Part shown: positions 1 through 8,200 of the stretch, one piece after another
Position numbering within the stretch: the stretch's first letter is position 1
Layout: every line of letters begins with the position of its first letter
DNA from: Vulcanococcus sp. Clear-D1
GTDB taxonomy: Bacteria; Cyanobacteriota; Cyanobacteriia; PCC-6307; Cyanobiaceae
Length of the DNA stretch: 64,000 bases
Assembly (NCBI RefSeq): GCF_014654725.1
Contig: NZ_JACVZV010000006.1
Coordinates: 1-64,000, forward strand
Direction: 5' to 3'
Notes under the pieces: model-generated
Databases searched by the model: none
Told to the model about the DNA's origin: nothing
What the model saw: only the letters and a program-made list of their open reading frames with translations
Translations under genes and position numbers: made by a program

Positions 1-153
1 CAATGGCGCGACGACAACCAGAGCTGAACCCGTGATCAGACTTTGAATCGGCCCTAGCCGCCCAGTGAGGAGGCCCAGGATCGCCATCAACAGCAGCAAC
101 CACTGCGAATAACGGACACCTCGACGCTTGCGGCCTTCCGGTAGAGCCTGCAT
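1..153 (-). mobile_element. Transposase-like fragment, N-terminal part, runs off the left edge
   Basis: On the minus strand an open frame begins with ATG at 151-153 and continues past base 1. Its start reads MQALPEGRKRRGVRYSQW and is followed by a hydrophobic run and GLLTGRLG. This resembles the N-terminal 'H-repeat-associated' region of ISAs1-type DDE transposases, which have a P-x-R-R-x-R-G-x-R-Y stretch and then a leucine-rich helix ending near a G-x-x-G. The frame stays open upstream to about base 343 without a normal start codon, so the true N-terminus is unclear. The catalytic residues lie outside the window. Whether the element is intact cannot be judged. Family assignment is by pattern only. 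Confidence 0.42.
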
Positions 154-637
154 GAACGCGATCCGATCAGCAGTGGCAGCGGGGTCGGCCAACAGACGAG
201 AGCAGTCCCAACGAAATCGGCACCAGCATGGCCGCGCCAGCTGCCTTGTGCCTGACTTTCGGTCGGCCCTGAGGAGTACCAGATGCCGCTGGTCGCGAAC
301 AGGGCAGTGTTGACGGAGAAAGGCGATCAGTTCAGCATGCAGCTAGGCACGGGATGCCACTGGGACTTGGATTGGTTTCGCAGCCCCACGCTTTCATGGC
401 TACCGGCCCACCCAATCAGATGAAATCCGCTCTGTTGCAACGGGTCTCGGGCTTGTGCCACTCAGCCAGGTGGCGGGGCTTTCAGCAAACTCTTAGTAGG
501 CACCCCTGGGATGTACAGCGGGCTTCTAGAACCACCCAAAGGATTGCACCCGAATCAGCTTGCTGAATCTTTTGAGACCAAAGACTGTTCTTTACTATCA
601 TCTTAGCCGCCGCGACTGACACAATTAAGGATGCAAG
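154..637. other. Non-coding or decayed stretch next to the transposase fragment
   Basis: No reading frame here has a recognisable protein pattern. Two plus-strand open frames (128-313 and 354-566) are rich in Ser, Arg and His without any domain and look spurious. The position between a transposase-like fragment and a decayed gene copy suggests IS-flanking debris. I could not define terminal inverted repeats. Confidence 0.4.
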
Positions 638-1137
638 TCAATCAGACCACCCTAGCCATACCGAAATTCTGAACGGCAGACGCTCATGAAATCTGCATTC
701 AAGTCGATCGAGTGACAGCAGCAATGCCAATTCGGCAGCTACGTTGATAACGGGATCCAACAAATCAGGATACTCCAACCACACCAAAGCGTTGGCCAAC
801 GATAGGTTCGATTCGAACTTCAGCCGCGCTTCGAAGCCAAAGATAAACCGACGATACTTTTCGCTAAGCCATGGCAATCCTGTTGAAGCATGTTCGATCA
901 GCAGCTCTCAGGCCTGAAATCTCGCTTGGATTATCACAGTCGATCAAACAAGAAAGCTCGCAATTTTCAGGGCCTTGAGACATAAGTTAAACTATTCTCA
1001 CCAGTCCTCTGAAGCCTCGGAGGATCAAGCAGATCACGAAGAACCCGCTGTGACTTAGCGAGATAGTCATCAAATTTTATGGGATCCAGCTGGGACAGCA
1101 ACTGGACGGTACATACGCGGCTTTGCTCAAGTTTCAC
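638..1137 (-). pseudogene. Decayed second copy of the DUF1997 gene
   Basis: This minus-strand stretch aligns along its length with the intact gene at 1560-2060. The copy still begins with a GTG codon (1135-1137) and reads VKLEQSRVCTVQL, identical to the intact start. It stays alignable through YLAKSQRVLRDLLDPPRLQR, then loses one base in the codons matching 'SRPL' and runs into a stop. Further indels follow. The C-terminal third is again open (638-877) and matches the intact protein at FGFEARLK, NALVW, LDRLE-RF-ERLP. The frameshifts and internal stops make it a pseudogene. Confidence 0.85.
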
Positions 1138-1328
1138 GCTTCCGATAGAGCCATCAAGACCTGGTCAATTTCACAGATCGGGAAGTGGTTGCTCGCCTCG
1201 AGGGTGACACGAGCACTATACCGCAGGCGCTGACTATTGCCTCATAATAAGGCGCCTGGCTGAGCAGATCCGTAGTGCGGCGCATGATCCGCACCACATC
1301 ACCCTCATCCAGCGAGGTGCTGGCGATT
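1134..1328 (-). pseudogene. Remnant of the helicase 3' end
   Basis: About 195 bases match the last 195 bases of the intact helicase gene (2057-2252). Translated, the remnant reads SLDEGDVVRIMRRT-DLL-Q and then breaks: one base is missing in the codons equivalent to 'EAISQRL', shifting the frame. The TGA stop (1134-1136) and its 4-base GTGA overlap with the following DUF1997 copy are preserved, so helicase end and DUF1997 gene were copied together as one block. It cannot encode a helicase. Confidence 0.85.
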
Positions 1329-1332
1329 CAGA

Positions 1333-1491
1333 CTAGGCCGATAGACCAGCTAAATCCGAAGAATCGACTGCATAGCCCTTGCTAATAGCGAAATCAGCAA
1401 CAGCTTTAACGTTGACAGCTTCCTTGAGTTGCTTGAGCTCAGGCTTAACGTGAAGATCTTGCCGGAATCTCAGAAGCTCTTCCTCGGACAC
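1333..1491 (-). CDS. Nif11-like leader-peptide domain protein, 52 aa
   Basis: This short frame starts with GTG at 1489-1491 (an in-frame stop lies four codons upstream) and ends with TAG at 1333-1335. The protein begins VSEEELLRFRQDL, continues KPELKQLKEA, VKAVADFAISKGY and AVDSSDLAGLSA. This is the layout of Nif11 domains: an S-E-E-x-L start, a P-x-L-x-x-x-L-K-x-A middle, and a '(V/I)A-x-x-x-G(Y/F)' helix followed by a D-L. Nif11 domains serve as leaders of ribosomally made peptides (prochlorosins and relatives) or as stand-alone small proteins. No double-glycine site and no core peptide follow. The stop lies about five bases from the duplication junction, so the gene may have been truncated by it. 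A promoter candidate sits about 30 bases upstream. No strong ribosome binding site is visible. Confidence 0.5.
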   Translation of the reverse strand: MSEEELLRFRQDLHVKPELKQLKEAVNVKAVADFAISKGYAVDSSDLAGLSA

Positions 1492-1520
1492 AATCTGATT
1501 TCAGCGACAATTTGGCGTAT

Positions 1521-1549
1521 ATATTGACCCAACCAACCAAGCAGGTCAA
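1521..1549 (-). promoter_or_regulatory. Sigma70-type promoter candidate for the Nif11-like gene
   Basis: Reading the minus strand, TTGACC (1544-1549) is followed after 17 bases by CAATAT (1521-1526), within a TATATA-rich patch that stands out in this GC-rich DNA. The distance to the GTG start at 1491 is about 30 bases. It lies just after the stop of the DUF1997 gene. Inferred from sequence only. Confidence 0.4.
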
Positions 1550-1559
1550 GCCCGGCACC

Positions 1560-2060
1560 TCAGCCAGCTCGCCGCAGCCATGCTTCCGCTTTAAGCGGCA
1601 AACGCTCCTGGAATCTGTTTTCAAGCCGATCTAGTATCTGCCGAAAGGTCAATTGGGCAGCTGGCCTGACCACCGCGTCGAGAACACCTGGAAACTCTAT
1701 CCACACCAAAGCTTTGGCCGATAAACCTTTCGATTCAGCTTTAAGTCGTGCCTCGAGACCAAAGCTGAAATTGCGATATGTATCACCAAGCCCAGGCAGG
1801 CCTTTTGAGCGATGTTCAATCTGGAGCTCTCCATCCTTGAATCTCGTCTGAATCGCCACCTTCGGCTGAATAATAAAACCAGCAATCGTCAGCGGCCTTG
1901 ACCCATAGGTAAAAGTCTCCGAACCGGCTCTCTTAAGCCGCTGCGGATCAAGCAATCCACGCAAAACCCGTACCGGTTTAGAGAGATAGTCCTCAAGTTG
2001 TACCGCATCCCGTAGGGAATCCAGCTGGACTGTACATACGCGACTTTGCTCAAGTTTCAC
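1560..2060 (-). CDS. DUF1997-like protein, 166 aa
   Basis: The protein looks like cyanobacterial/plastid DUF1997 proteins: an early 'YL-x-x-P-x-R-V-L-x-x-L-x-D-P-x-R-L' segment, a central beta-rich part (FIIQPKVAIQTRF), and a C-terminal helix LDRLENRFQERL. There is no signal peptide or membrane helix. Function is unknown. It starts with GTG (2058-2060), overlapping the helicase stop by four bases (GTGA), so the two are probably translated together. A decayed duplicate lies at 638-1137. The family assignment rests on pattern resemblance. Confidence 0.6.
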   Translation of the reverse strand: MKLEQSRVCTVQLDSLRDAVQLEDYLSKPVRVLRGLLDPQRLKRAGSETFTYGSRPLTIAGFIIQPKVAIQTRFKDGELQIEHRSKGLPGLGDTYRNFSFGLEARLKAESKGLSAKALVWIEFPGVLDAVVRPAAQLTFRQILDRLENRFQERLPLKAEAWLRRAG

Positions 2061-4822
2061 GATTGTGATGGAGCCATCAAGACCTGGTCAATTTCACACA
2101 CCGGGAAGCGGTTGATCGCCTTGAGGGCAGCGCGGGCGTGATCGCGCAGGCGCTGGCTGATCGCCTCGCAATAGGGCACCTGGGCGAGCAGATCCACGGT
2201 GCGGCGCATGATCCGCACCACATCACCCTCATCCAGCGAGGTGTTGGCGATCAGGTCGTTCCAGCTCACGCCCTTGGCCCAGGCGTACACCAGGCCCATC
2301 AGCTCCGGCTCGAACCACAACGGCATCACCACCGAGGCCCGCTCCTGCTGGCGCTGCAGCTCGCGGCGGATGCCGCGCAGATCGTGCAGAGCCTCCTCGG
2401 ATGCCGGCGACGGCGGGAAACCACTCCACAGATCTGGACGGTTCACCTCCGTGGAGATCGCTTCAAACACCGCTGCCAGATCCGCCGGCTCCAACTCATC
2501 GAGGTGACCGCTCATCAGCGCCAGCCCCAACCAGAGCTCGTTATCGCCCCGCAGGACCCCCACGGTGCGGCCGATCTCCGTGGGTTCAAGCCCCTCCTCA
2601 CCGGCCAGGCAGCCGAAATGGCGCAGGATCTCGATCAACGCCAGGACGGTTTCCCAATGGCGATTGGCGCGGAAGTGCAGGATGCGCTGCCGCTCCTCGA
2701 TCTCCGCCTCCAACTCTTCGATGCGGAAACGCTGCTTGCGCAGCTTCTTGCGATCGCCGGCGCGGTGGGCTGGATGCAGCTCCAGGGCCAGCTCCAGCTC
2801 CCGCACCAGATGGACCTGGGCTTGCACCTCGCCCGCCAGGTCGTACTGCGGAGTGGTCATGTCGTGGCGGCGGGCCATGTGGGCCACCGCCAGGGCCAAG
2901 CCGCCGCTGGCCTGATCGCCATGGCGCAGCTCACCGGCGCGGTGCAGCTCCGGCGCCGCAATCTCCTTCACCTGGAGGCAGCTGAGCTCGGCGTGCAGGC
3001 TCACCACCGCCGTGCAGGGCACCAACACCCACACGTTCTCGTCGGTGAGGCAGAGCAGCAGCGGGAACTGGCCCGGGCCCTCCACCTTCTCCACGATCAC
3101 CGCCGGCGTGACCCGCCCCCGCAGCACCGGCGCCTTCAGGCTCACCAAGGCGCCTTCACTGGCGAAGCGGAGCGCCAGGGTGAGTTCATGGGCGAGGGTT
3201 TCCTCGGCCTGCTGCTGCAGGATCCGAAGCAGCCGCCGCTCCTCCCGCAGCCGGCCGCGCTGCTTCTCGTAGTCCTCGAAGTCGTCCCAGGCCACCTCCA
3301 CCGCCTCTTCACTGAGATGGCTGAGCTGCGCACGCAGTTCGGCGATCCGCGCTTCGTCGTCAGCTAGATCGAGCGTGGCCAGATAGCGCCCAAAGCTGCG
3401 TTCCACCAGCTCACGCGCCTTGGTGAGGTCGTAGCGCTGCAGCAGGTTGAGCACCATGCCGTAGCTGGGGGTGAACTGGCTCACCAGCGGATCGGCGGGA
3501 GCCGTAGCCAGCTGCCCCGCTTCGCGCACCCCTTCAAAGCGGCTCTGCACCGTCACCACATAGCCCTGGGTATCGAGGCCGCGGCGGCCGGCCCGGCCAG
3601 CCATCTGCAGAAACTCACTGCCCATCAGGGGCCGATGCCCCCGCTCCGTGCGCTTGGAGAGCGCTGAGATCACGGTGCTGCGGGCCGGCATGTTGATGCC
3701 CGCCGCCAGGGTTTCGGTGGCGAATACCACCTTCACCAACCCCTGCTGGAACAACTCCTCAATCAGCTCCTTCCAGGCGGGCAGCACCCCGGCGTGGTGG
3801 GCGGCGATACCTCGTAGCAGGGCCTCATCGTGGCCGCCATCGCGCACGGCTTCCGGGGTAGCCGCCACAAACGCTTCGAGCCGCGCCCGGATGCGGGCCT
3901 GCTCCTCCGGCGTCACCAGGCACACCTTGCCCAGATCGCGCACCGCTTTATCGCAACCGCGGCGGCTGAAGATGAAATAGATCGCGGGGAGCATCTCCCG
4001 CTCGGCCATCTGGGCCACCACAAACCCGAGCGGCGGCGCCTCGGGCTGCGGGGGCTTCGGGGTTTTCGGCCCCTTGCGCTTATTGCCCTTGGGGGCGCGC
4101 CAGACCTTGCAGTTGGGGTGCAGGTCGGTGCCCTCGTCGTTGAGCAGCGGATGCAGCCCCTTGGCACTGCAGAAGCTGAACTGCAGCGGCACCGGCCGGT
4201 AATCGCTCATCACCAAGGTGGTGGGGCCGTGCACCCGCTCAATCCAGTCGGTGAGCTGCCCGGCATTGGCCACCGTGGCCGAAAGAGCCACCAACTGCAC
4301 CACCGGCGGGCAGTGAATGATCGATTCTTCCCAGACAGTGCCCCGCTGGGAATCATTCATGTAGTGGCACTCATCGAGTACCACAGCTTCCACATCTTCG
4401 AGGGGGTCGTCGCCCTGATCCGCTTCCGCATAGAGCATGTTGCGGAAGATCTCGGTGGTCATCACCACGATCGAGGCCTCACGGTTCACCGTGAGATCGC
4501 CTGTCATCAAGCCCACCCGCTCGGCGCCGAACTGCTCGCGGAAATCGCGCAGTTTCTGGTTGGAAAGAGCCTTGAGGGGGGTTGTGTAAAACACCTTGCG
4601 CCCATGGGCCAGGGCGCGGTGAATGGCGTATTCGCCCACCAGGGTTTTGCCCGAGCCGGTGGGGGCGCTCACCACCACCGAGTGCCCTTGATTCAAGGCA
4701 TCGATCGCTTCCATCTGGAAGCCGTCGAGCGGGAAGGGGAAGAGCTCACCCAGCGGCGGCACAACACCGGATGCGGCGCCGGAAGTCGACGCGGCGTCGG
4801 AGGCCTGGGTGCTGCTTGCCAT
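2057..4822 (-). CDS. Ski2-like DEAD/DEAH-box RNA helicase with DSHCT domain
   Basis: The 921-residue protein has the superfamily 2 helicase motifs in order: Walker A APTGSGKT at residues 53-60, DECH (motif II) near 147, SAT (motif III) soon after, and QMAGRAGRRG (motif VI) near 405. The long C-terminal half fits the DSHCT region of Ski2/Mtr4-type helicases. Such enzymes unwind RNA and assist RNA decay or ribosome maturation; the substrate in cyanobacteria is not settled. The first 20 residues are a low-complexity Ser/Ala tail. It starts with ATG and is transcribed divergently from the biotin operon. The last 195 bases were once duplicated downstream. Confidence 0.9.
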   Translation of the reverse strand: MASSTQASDAASTSGAASGVVPPLGELFPFPLDGFQMEAIDALNQGHSVVVSAPTGSGKTLVGEYAIHRALAHGRKVFYTTPLKALSNQKLRDFREQFGAERVGLMTGDLTVNREASIVVMTTEIFRNMLYAEADQGDDPLEDVEAVVLDECHYMNDSQRGTVWEESIIHCPPVVQLVALSATVANAGQLTDWIERVHGPTTLVMSDYRPVPLQFSFCSAKGLHPLLNDEGTDLHPNCKVWRAPKGNKRKGPKTPKPPQPEAPPLGFVVAQMAEREMLPAIYFIFSRRGCDKAVRDLGKVCLVTPEEQARIRARLEAFVAATPEAVRDGGHDEALLRGIAAHHAGVLPAWKELIEELFQQGLVKVVFATETLAAGINMPARSTVISALSKRTERGHRPLMGSEFLQMAGRAGRRGLDTQGYVVTVQSRFEGVREAGQLATAPADPLVSQFTPSYGMVLNLLQRYDLTKARELVERSFGRYLATLDLADDEARIAELRAQLSHLSEEAVEVAWDDFEDYEKQRGRLREERRLLRILQQQAEETLAHELTLALRFASEGALVSLKAPVLRGRVTPAVIVEKVEGPGQFPLLLCLTDENVWVLVPCTAVVSLHAELSCLQVKEIAAPELHRAGELRHGDQASGGLALAVAHMARRHDMTTPQYDLAGEVQAQVHLVRELELALELHPAHRAGDRKKLRKQRFRIEELEAEIEERQRILHFRANRHWETVLALIEILRHFGCLAGEEGLEPTEIGRTVGVLRGDNELWLGLALMSGHLDELEPADLAAVFEAISTEVNRPDLWSGFPPSPASEEALHDLRGIRRELQRQQERASVVMPLWFEPELMGLVYAWAKGVSWNDLIANTSLDEGDVVRIMRRTVDLLAQVPYCEAISQRLRDHARAALKAINRFPVCEIDQVLMAPSQS

Positions 4823-4915
4823 TAGCAGATCCTATGGGCACCCGCTCAGCGGGCAGACTGAGGGCACCACAGCGCAGCAGCGGGCTTGGTCGAGGCTCAC
4901 GCCACCAGCTCAGAG

Positions 4916-6076
4916 ATGTCCTGGCGTGCGCCTCTTGCGGACGATCTTGAGCAGCTACCCGCCGACCGGCGCCGCCAACCGCGCAGCTGGCAGCCAGCCG
5001 GAAGCGCTGGCCTGCAGAGCACAGCCCCAGGCAGCCCGCCCCTGCTGGATCTGGCCAGCAACGATTACCTGGGCCTGGCCGCGCACCCCGCCCTGGTGGA
5101 GGCCGCCAGCCAGGCGATGCACAGGGAGGGCGTGGGCGCCGGGGCCTCACGGTTGGTGAGCGGTGGGCGCAGCGTGCATGAGCAGCTGGAAACCGCACTA
5201 GCCGCCTGGCTGGGGCGGGAGCGGGTGATGCTCTTCCCCAGCGGCTTTCAGGCCAACCTGGCGGCGGTGCAGGCCCTGGCCGATCGCCACACCCTGGTGT
5301 TGGCCGATCGGCTGATGCATCACTCGCTGCTCGTGGGCATTCGCGCCAGCGGCGCGCGGCTGCAGCGCTTCGCCCACAACCAGCTCGATGCGCTGGAGCA
5401 GCGCCTGCTTCAGGCACGCCGCGATCAGCCCCAGCGCCGGCTGCTGGTGATCAGCGAAAGCCTGTTCTCGATGGAGGGCACCTCCCCCGATCCGGCCCGC
5501 CTCAGTGCGCTGTGCCAGCGCTACAACGCCGCCCTGCTGCTGGATGAAGCCCATGCCCTGGGTGTGCTGGGCCCCGGCGGCCGCGGCCTGGGCTACGGCC
5601 TGGCGGGCGTCAGCCTGATCAGCGGCACCTTCGGCAAAGCCTTCGGCAGCGGCGGAGCCTTTCTGGCGGGCGAGGCGCTGGTGGGGGAATGGCTGCTGCA
5701 GCACTCAGGCCCGTACCGCTACACCACAGCCCTCGCCCCGCCCCTGGCGGCGGCAGCTCTGGCGGCCCTGACACAGATCAACAAACACCCTGAACGCGCC
5801 AGCCAACTGCTGGAGCGCGCCGAGCGCTGGCGCAACCGGTTGGAGGCGGCTGGATGGCCGCGGCCATCTGGGCAAGGCCCGATCCTGCCGCTGCTGGTGG
5901 GCGACAACCAGCGCGCCCTGGCGCTGCAACAGCAGCTGGAGCAAGCCGGGCTGCTCAGCGTGGCGATCCGCCCCCCAACGGTGCCGGCGGGCACAGCCAG
6001 GCTGCGGCTGGTGCTGCGCCACGATCTGCCCCCAGGCAGCCTGGCGCTACTGATCAGCGCACTGGGATCACCATGA
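4916..6076 (+). CDS. bioF: 8-amino-7-oxononanoate synthase
   Basis: This PLP-dependent enzyme condenses pimeloyl-ACP (or -CoA) with alanine, the first step of the biotin ring pathway. It belongs to the alpha-oxoamine synthase family: N-terminal SNDYLGL, the G-A-G-A-S-R-L-V-S-G stretch, LLLDEAHALGVLG with the Asp/His pair, and the PLP lysine in SGTFGKAFGS near residue 240. I prefer the ATG at 4916 (MSWRAPLADD, 386 aa); an in-frame TTG at 4886 would add ten residues. The stop overlaps the next gene by four bases (ATGA). It heads the bioF-bioH-like-bioC-bioD operon. Confidence 0.93.
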   Translation: MSWRAPLADDLEQLPADRRRQPRSWQPAGSAGLQSTAPGSPPLLDLASNDYLGLAAHPALVEAASQAMHREGVGAGASRLVSGGRSVHEQLETALAAWLGRERVMLFPSGFQANLAAVQALADRHTLVLADRLMHHSLLVGIRASGARLQRFAHNQLDALEQRLLQARRDQPQRRLLVISESLFSMEGTSPDPARLSALCQRYNAALLLDEAHALGVLGPGGRGLGYGLAGVSLISGTFGKAFGSGGAFLAGEALVGEWLLQHSGPYRYTTALAPPLAAAALAALTQINKHPERASQLLERAERWRNRLEAAGWPRPSGQGPILPLLVGDNQRALALQQQLEQAGLLSVAIRPPTVPAGTARLRLVLRHDLPPGSLALLISALGSP

Positions 6077-6780
6077 GCCAGGCGGCCTGGACGACCCAGC
6101 TGATCGCCCTCCATGGCTGGGCAGGCGACAGCCGCGCCTGGCAGCCCTGGGCCGAGCTCGCTGAGGCCCGCGGCTGGCGGTTCAGCGCCGCTGAACGCGG
6201 CTACGGGGGTCTGCCCCCCCAGCAACCCCGCTGGGATCCCCAGGCCCAGCAGCGCGTGGTGATCGGCCATTCCATGGGCCCTCACCTGCTTCCAGCTCAG
6301 GTGTGGCAGCAAGCGACAACGGCGGTTTGGCTGGCCAGCTTCGCGGCCTTCGTACCCCCAGGGCGGCAAGGGCGCAGCATCCGCGCGGCCCTCCAGGCCA
6401 TGGGTCAACGGATCGCTTCCGGCGACACTACCGCGCTGCTCAGGGATTTCTTCCGAGAAGCGGCAGCACCCTTTCCTCCTTCGGCCTTGCCGCTGGGGCC
6501 CCTGGAGCACGGCATCACGACCACTGGGCGCCAACGACTGCTGGACGATCTGGAGCGGCTTGAGCACAGCGCAGGACTGCCGGCTGGCTACCCAGAGGGG
6601 GCCAAAGCCTTGATCGTGGAAGCGGCCGACGACCGGATCGTGCACCCAGTCAGCTGCGCCGCCCTGCGTGAGCAGCTGCCACAGGCCCAGGTGTGGAACC
6701 TTGAACCAGCTGGGCACTGCTTGCTCGATCCCACGCTGGCGGAACGGGTGCTGGATTGGATCGCCGATGAACAGCCCTGA
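6073..6780 (+). CDS. Alpha/beta hydrolase, BioH-like pimeloyl-ACP esterase candidate
   Basis: The 235-residue protein has the alpha/beta hydrolase layout: an N-terminal LIALHGWAGD oxyanion segment, nucleophile elbow GHSMG, an acid in AADDRIV and a late histidine in PAGHC. Its place between bioF and bioC suggests it does the job of BioH, cutting the methyl ester of pimeloyl-ACP to stop chain elongation. That role is inferred from context; overall similarity to E. coli BioH is limited to the catalytic motifs. The ATG at 6073 overlaps the bioF stop, and the end overlaps bioC by 14 bases. Confidence 0.75.
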   Translation: MSQAAWTTQLIALHGWAGDSRAWQPWAELAEARGWRFSAAERGYGGLPPQQPRWDPQAQQRVVIGHSMGPHLLPAQVWQQATTAVWLASFAAFVPPGRQGRSIRAALQAMGQRIASGDTTALLRDFFREAAAPFPPSALPLGPLEHGITTTGRQRLLDDLERLEHSAGLPAGYPEGAKALIVEAADDRIVHPVSCAALREQLPQAQVWNLEPAGHCLLDPTLAERVLDWIADEQP

Positions 6781-7537
6781 ACCGCCATTCAGCATCACGG
6801 TGGAGCGCTGTTTCAGCCTCGGCGCCAGCACCTACCAACGCAGCGCCAGCCTCCAGGCCGCCGTGGCCGCTCGGCTGGCCCGCCTGGCACGGCCTCTGGC
6901 CAGTTCGCTGCCGCCAGGGCCGCGCGCCGATCTGGGCGCCGGGAGTGGCCTGCTGGCCCGTGCCATCGAATCCAAGCTGGGCGGGCCCTCGCTGCTGCGC
7001 CTCGATGCCTGTGCGGCCCTGCTGCAGCAGGAGCAGCCACCGGAGCACGGACTGCAACGCCTGTGGGACCTCAACCAAGGCCTGCCGGTGGAGCTGGACG
7101 GAGCCTCGCTGCTGGCCTCAAGCTTCGCGTTGCAGTGGCTGGAGCAGCCTGAGCAGGAGTTAAGCCGCTGGCGCGACGCCCTCCGCCCCGGCGGTGCCCT
7201 GCTGCTGGCGGTGCCCTGCCGCGGCAGCTTCCGGATCTGGCATCAGGCGGCAGACGCGGCTGGGGTGCCCTGCACAGCCCTACCCCTGCCGGATGCCCAG
7301 GGGCTGATGCAGCTCGCCGCCAGCGCTCTGCAGCTGCGCCACTGCCAGCTGCTGCGCTTCAGCCGCCCCAACCCCAGCGCCAGGGCCTTCCTGCATCAGA
7401 TCAAAGCGATTGGCGCCCAGGCGAGCCCTGCCGCCCGCCTGCAGCCGGGTGAGCTGCGGCGGCTGATCCACCACTGGCCCGGCCCGGAGCACGCCATCGT
7501 GTGGCACGTGCTGGTTTTGGTGGGGCAAAAACGATGA
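6767..7537 (+). CDS. bioC: Malonyl-ACP O-methyltransferase
   Basis: This SAM-dependent methyltransferase primes pimeloyl synthesis by methylating malonyl-ACP so fatty acid synthesis can extend it. It has the SAM-binding DLGAGSG loop near residue 55, the BioC-typical SFALQWLEQP stretch and then LRPGGALLLAVP. The protein is 256 aa from the ATG at 6767. It lies within the bio operon, overlapping both neighbours (14 bases with the hydrolase, four with bioD). Confidence 0.88.
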   Translation: MNSPEPPFSITVERCFSLGASTYQRSASLQAAVAARLARLARPLASSLPPGPRADLGAGSGLLARAIESKLGGPSLLRLDACAALLQQEQPPEHGLQRLWDLNQGLPVELDGASLLASSFALQWLEQPEQELSRWRDALRPGGALLLAVPCRGSFRIWHQAADAAGVPCTALPLPDAQGLMQLAASALQLRHCQLLRFSRPNPSARAFLHQIKAIGAQASPAARLQPGELRRLIHHWPGPEHAIVWHVLVLVGQKR

Positions 7538-8187
7538 CCAACCGCCTGGTGGTGTGCGGCACCGACACCGAGGTGGGCAAAACCGTGGTGAGCGCCCTGC
7601 TGGTGCAGGGCCTCGGGGCCCACTACTGGAAGCCGGTGCAGTGCGGCCTCGAGGATGGCGAAGGCGATCGCGACCGGGTGCAGCGCTGGCTGGAGCTGCC
7701 GGCTGAGCGGATCATCCCGGAGGCCTACCGGCTGACGGCGCCTGTTTCCCCCCACTGGGCCAGCGCCCTGGAGAGCGGTGATCCCGCGCAGCCCAGTGCC
7801 CCGATCGATCCCGATCGGCTGCAGCTGCCGCCCCATCAGGGCCCCTTGGTGGTGGAAACCGCGGGTGGCTTGCTGGTGCCCCTGCGGCTGGATCTGCTGC
7901 AGATCGAGCAGATCCAGCGTTGGCAGCTCCCGGTGCTGCTGGTGGCCCGCAGCGGCCTGGGCACCCTCAACCACACGCTGCTGTCTCTGGAGGCCCTACG
8001 GCAGCGGCAGATCCCGGTGGTGGGTGTGCTGCTCAATGGCCCGGCCCATCCCAACAACCTCAGCACCCTCGAGCAGCTGGGGGGCGTACCGATGCTCGGC
8101 TGTCTCTCCCCCCTGGAGGCGATCAACCCCACCAGCCTGGGTGAGCAATGGCAGCAGCTGGAGCTCTCCCATAAGCTCCAGGCATGA
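7534..8187 (+). CDS. bioD: Dethiobiotin synthetase
   Basis: This ATP-dependent enzyme closes the ureido ring from 7,8-diaminopelargonate and CO2. The P-loop is GTDTEVGKT at residues 9-17. Later conserved stretches include YWKPVQCG, a VVETAGGLLVPL and LNGP. The 217-aa length is normal for the family. The start overlaps the bioC stop (ATGA). No transaminase gene (bioA) or BioU-like gene follows; the next gene is a small membrane protein. Confidence 0.93.
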   Translation: MTNRLVVCGTDTEVGKTVVSALLVQGLGAHYWKPVQCGLEDGEGDRDRVQRWLELPAERIIPEAYRLTAPVSPHWASALESGDPAQPSAPIDPDRLQLPPHQGPLVVETAGGLLVPLRLDLLQIEQIQRWQLPVLLVARSGLGTLNHTLLSLEALRQRQIPVVGVLLNGPAHPNNLSTLEQLGGVPMLGCLSPLEAINPTSLGEQWQQLELSHKLQA

Positions 8188-8200
8188 CACGCCCCGGTGC

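Larger units (their letters stand above)
638..2252. repeat. Imperfect tandem duplication (about 0.7 kb units: 638-1328 and 1560-2252)
   Basis: The right unit (1560-2252) holds the intact DUF1997 gene and the 3' end of the intact helicase. The left unit (638-1328) holds decayed copies of both in the same order and orientation. Between them (1329-1559) lies unrelated sequence carrying a Nif11-like frame. The divergence and indels in the left unit show the duplication is old and only the right copy has been under selection. Confidence 0.8.

Noticed and set aside
128-566. Two plus-strand open frames (61 and 70 aa)
   Set aside because: No known motif, unusual Ser/Arg/His composition, and they lie in a stretch of apparent IS debris.
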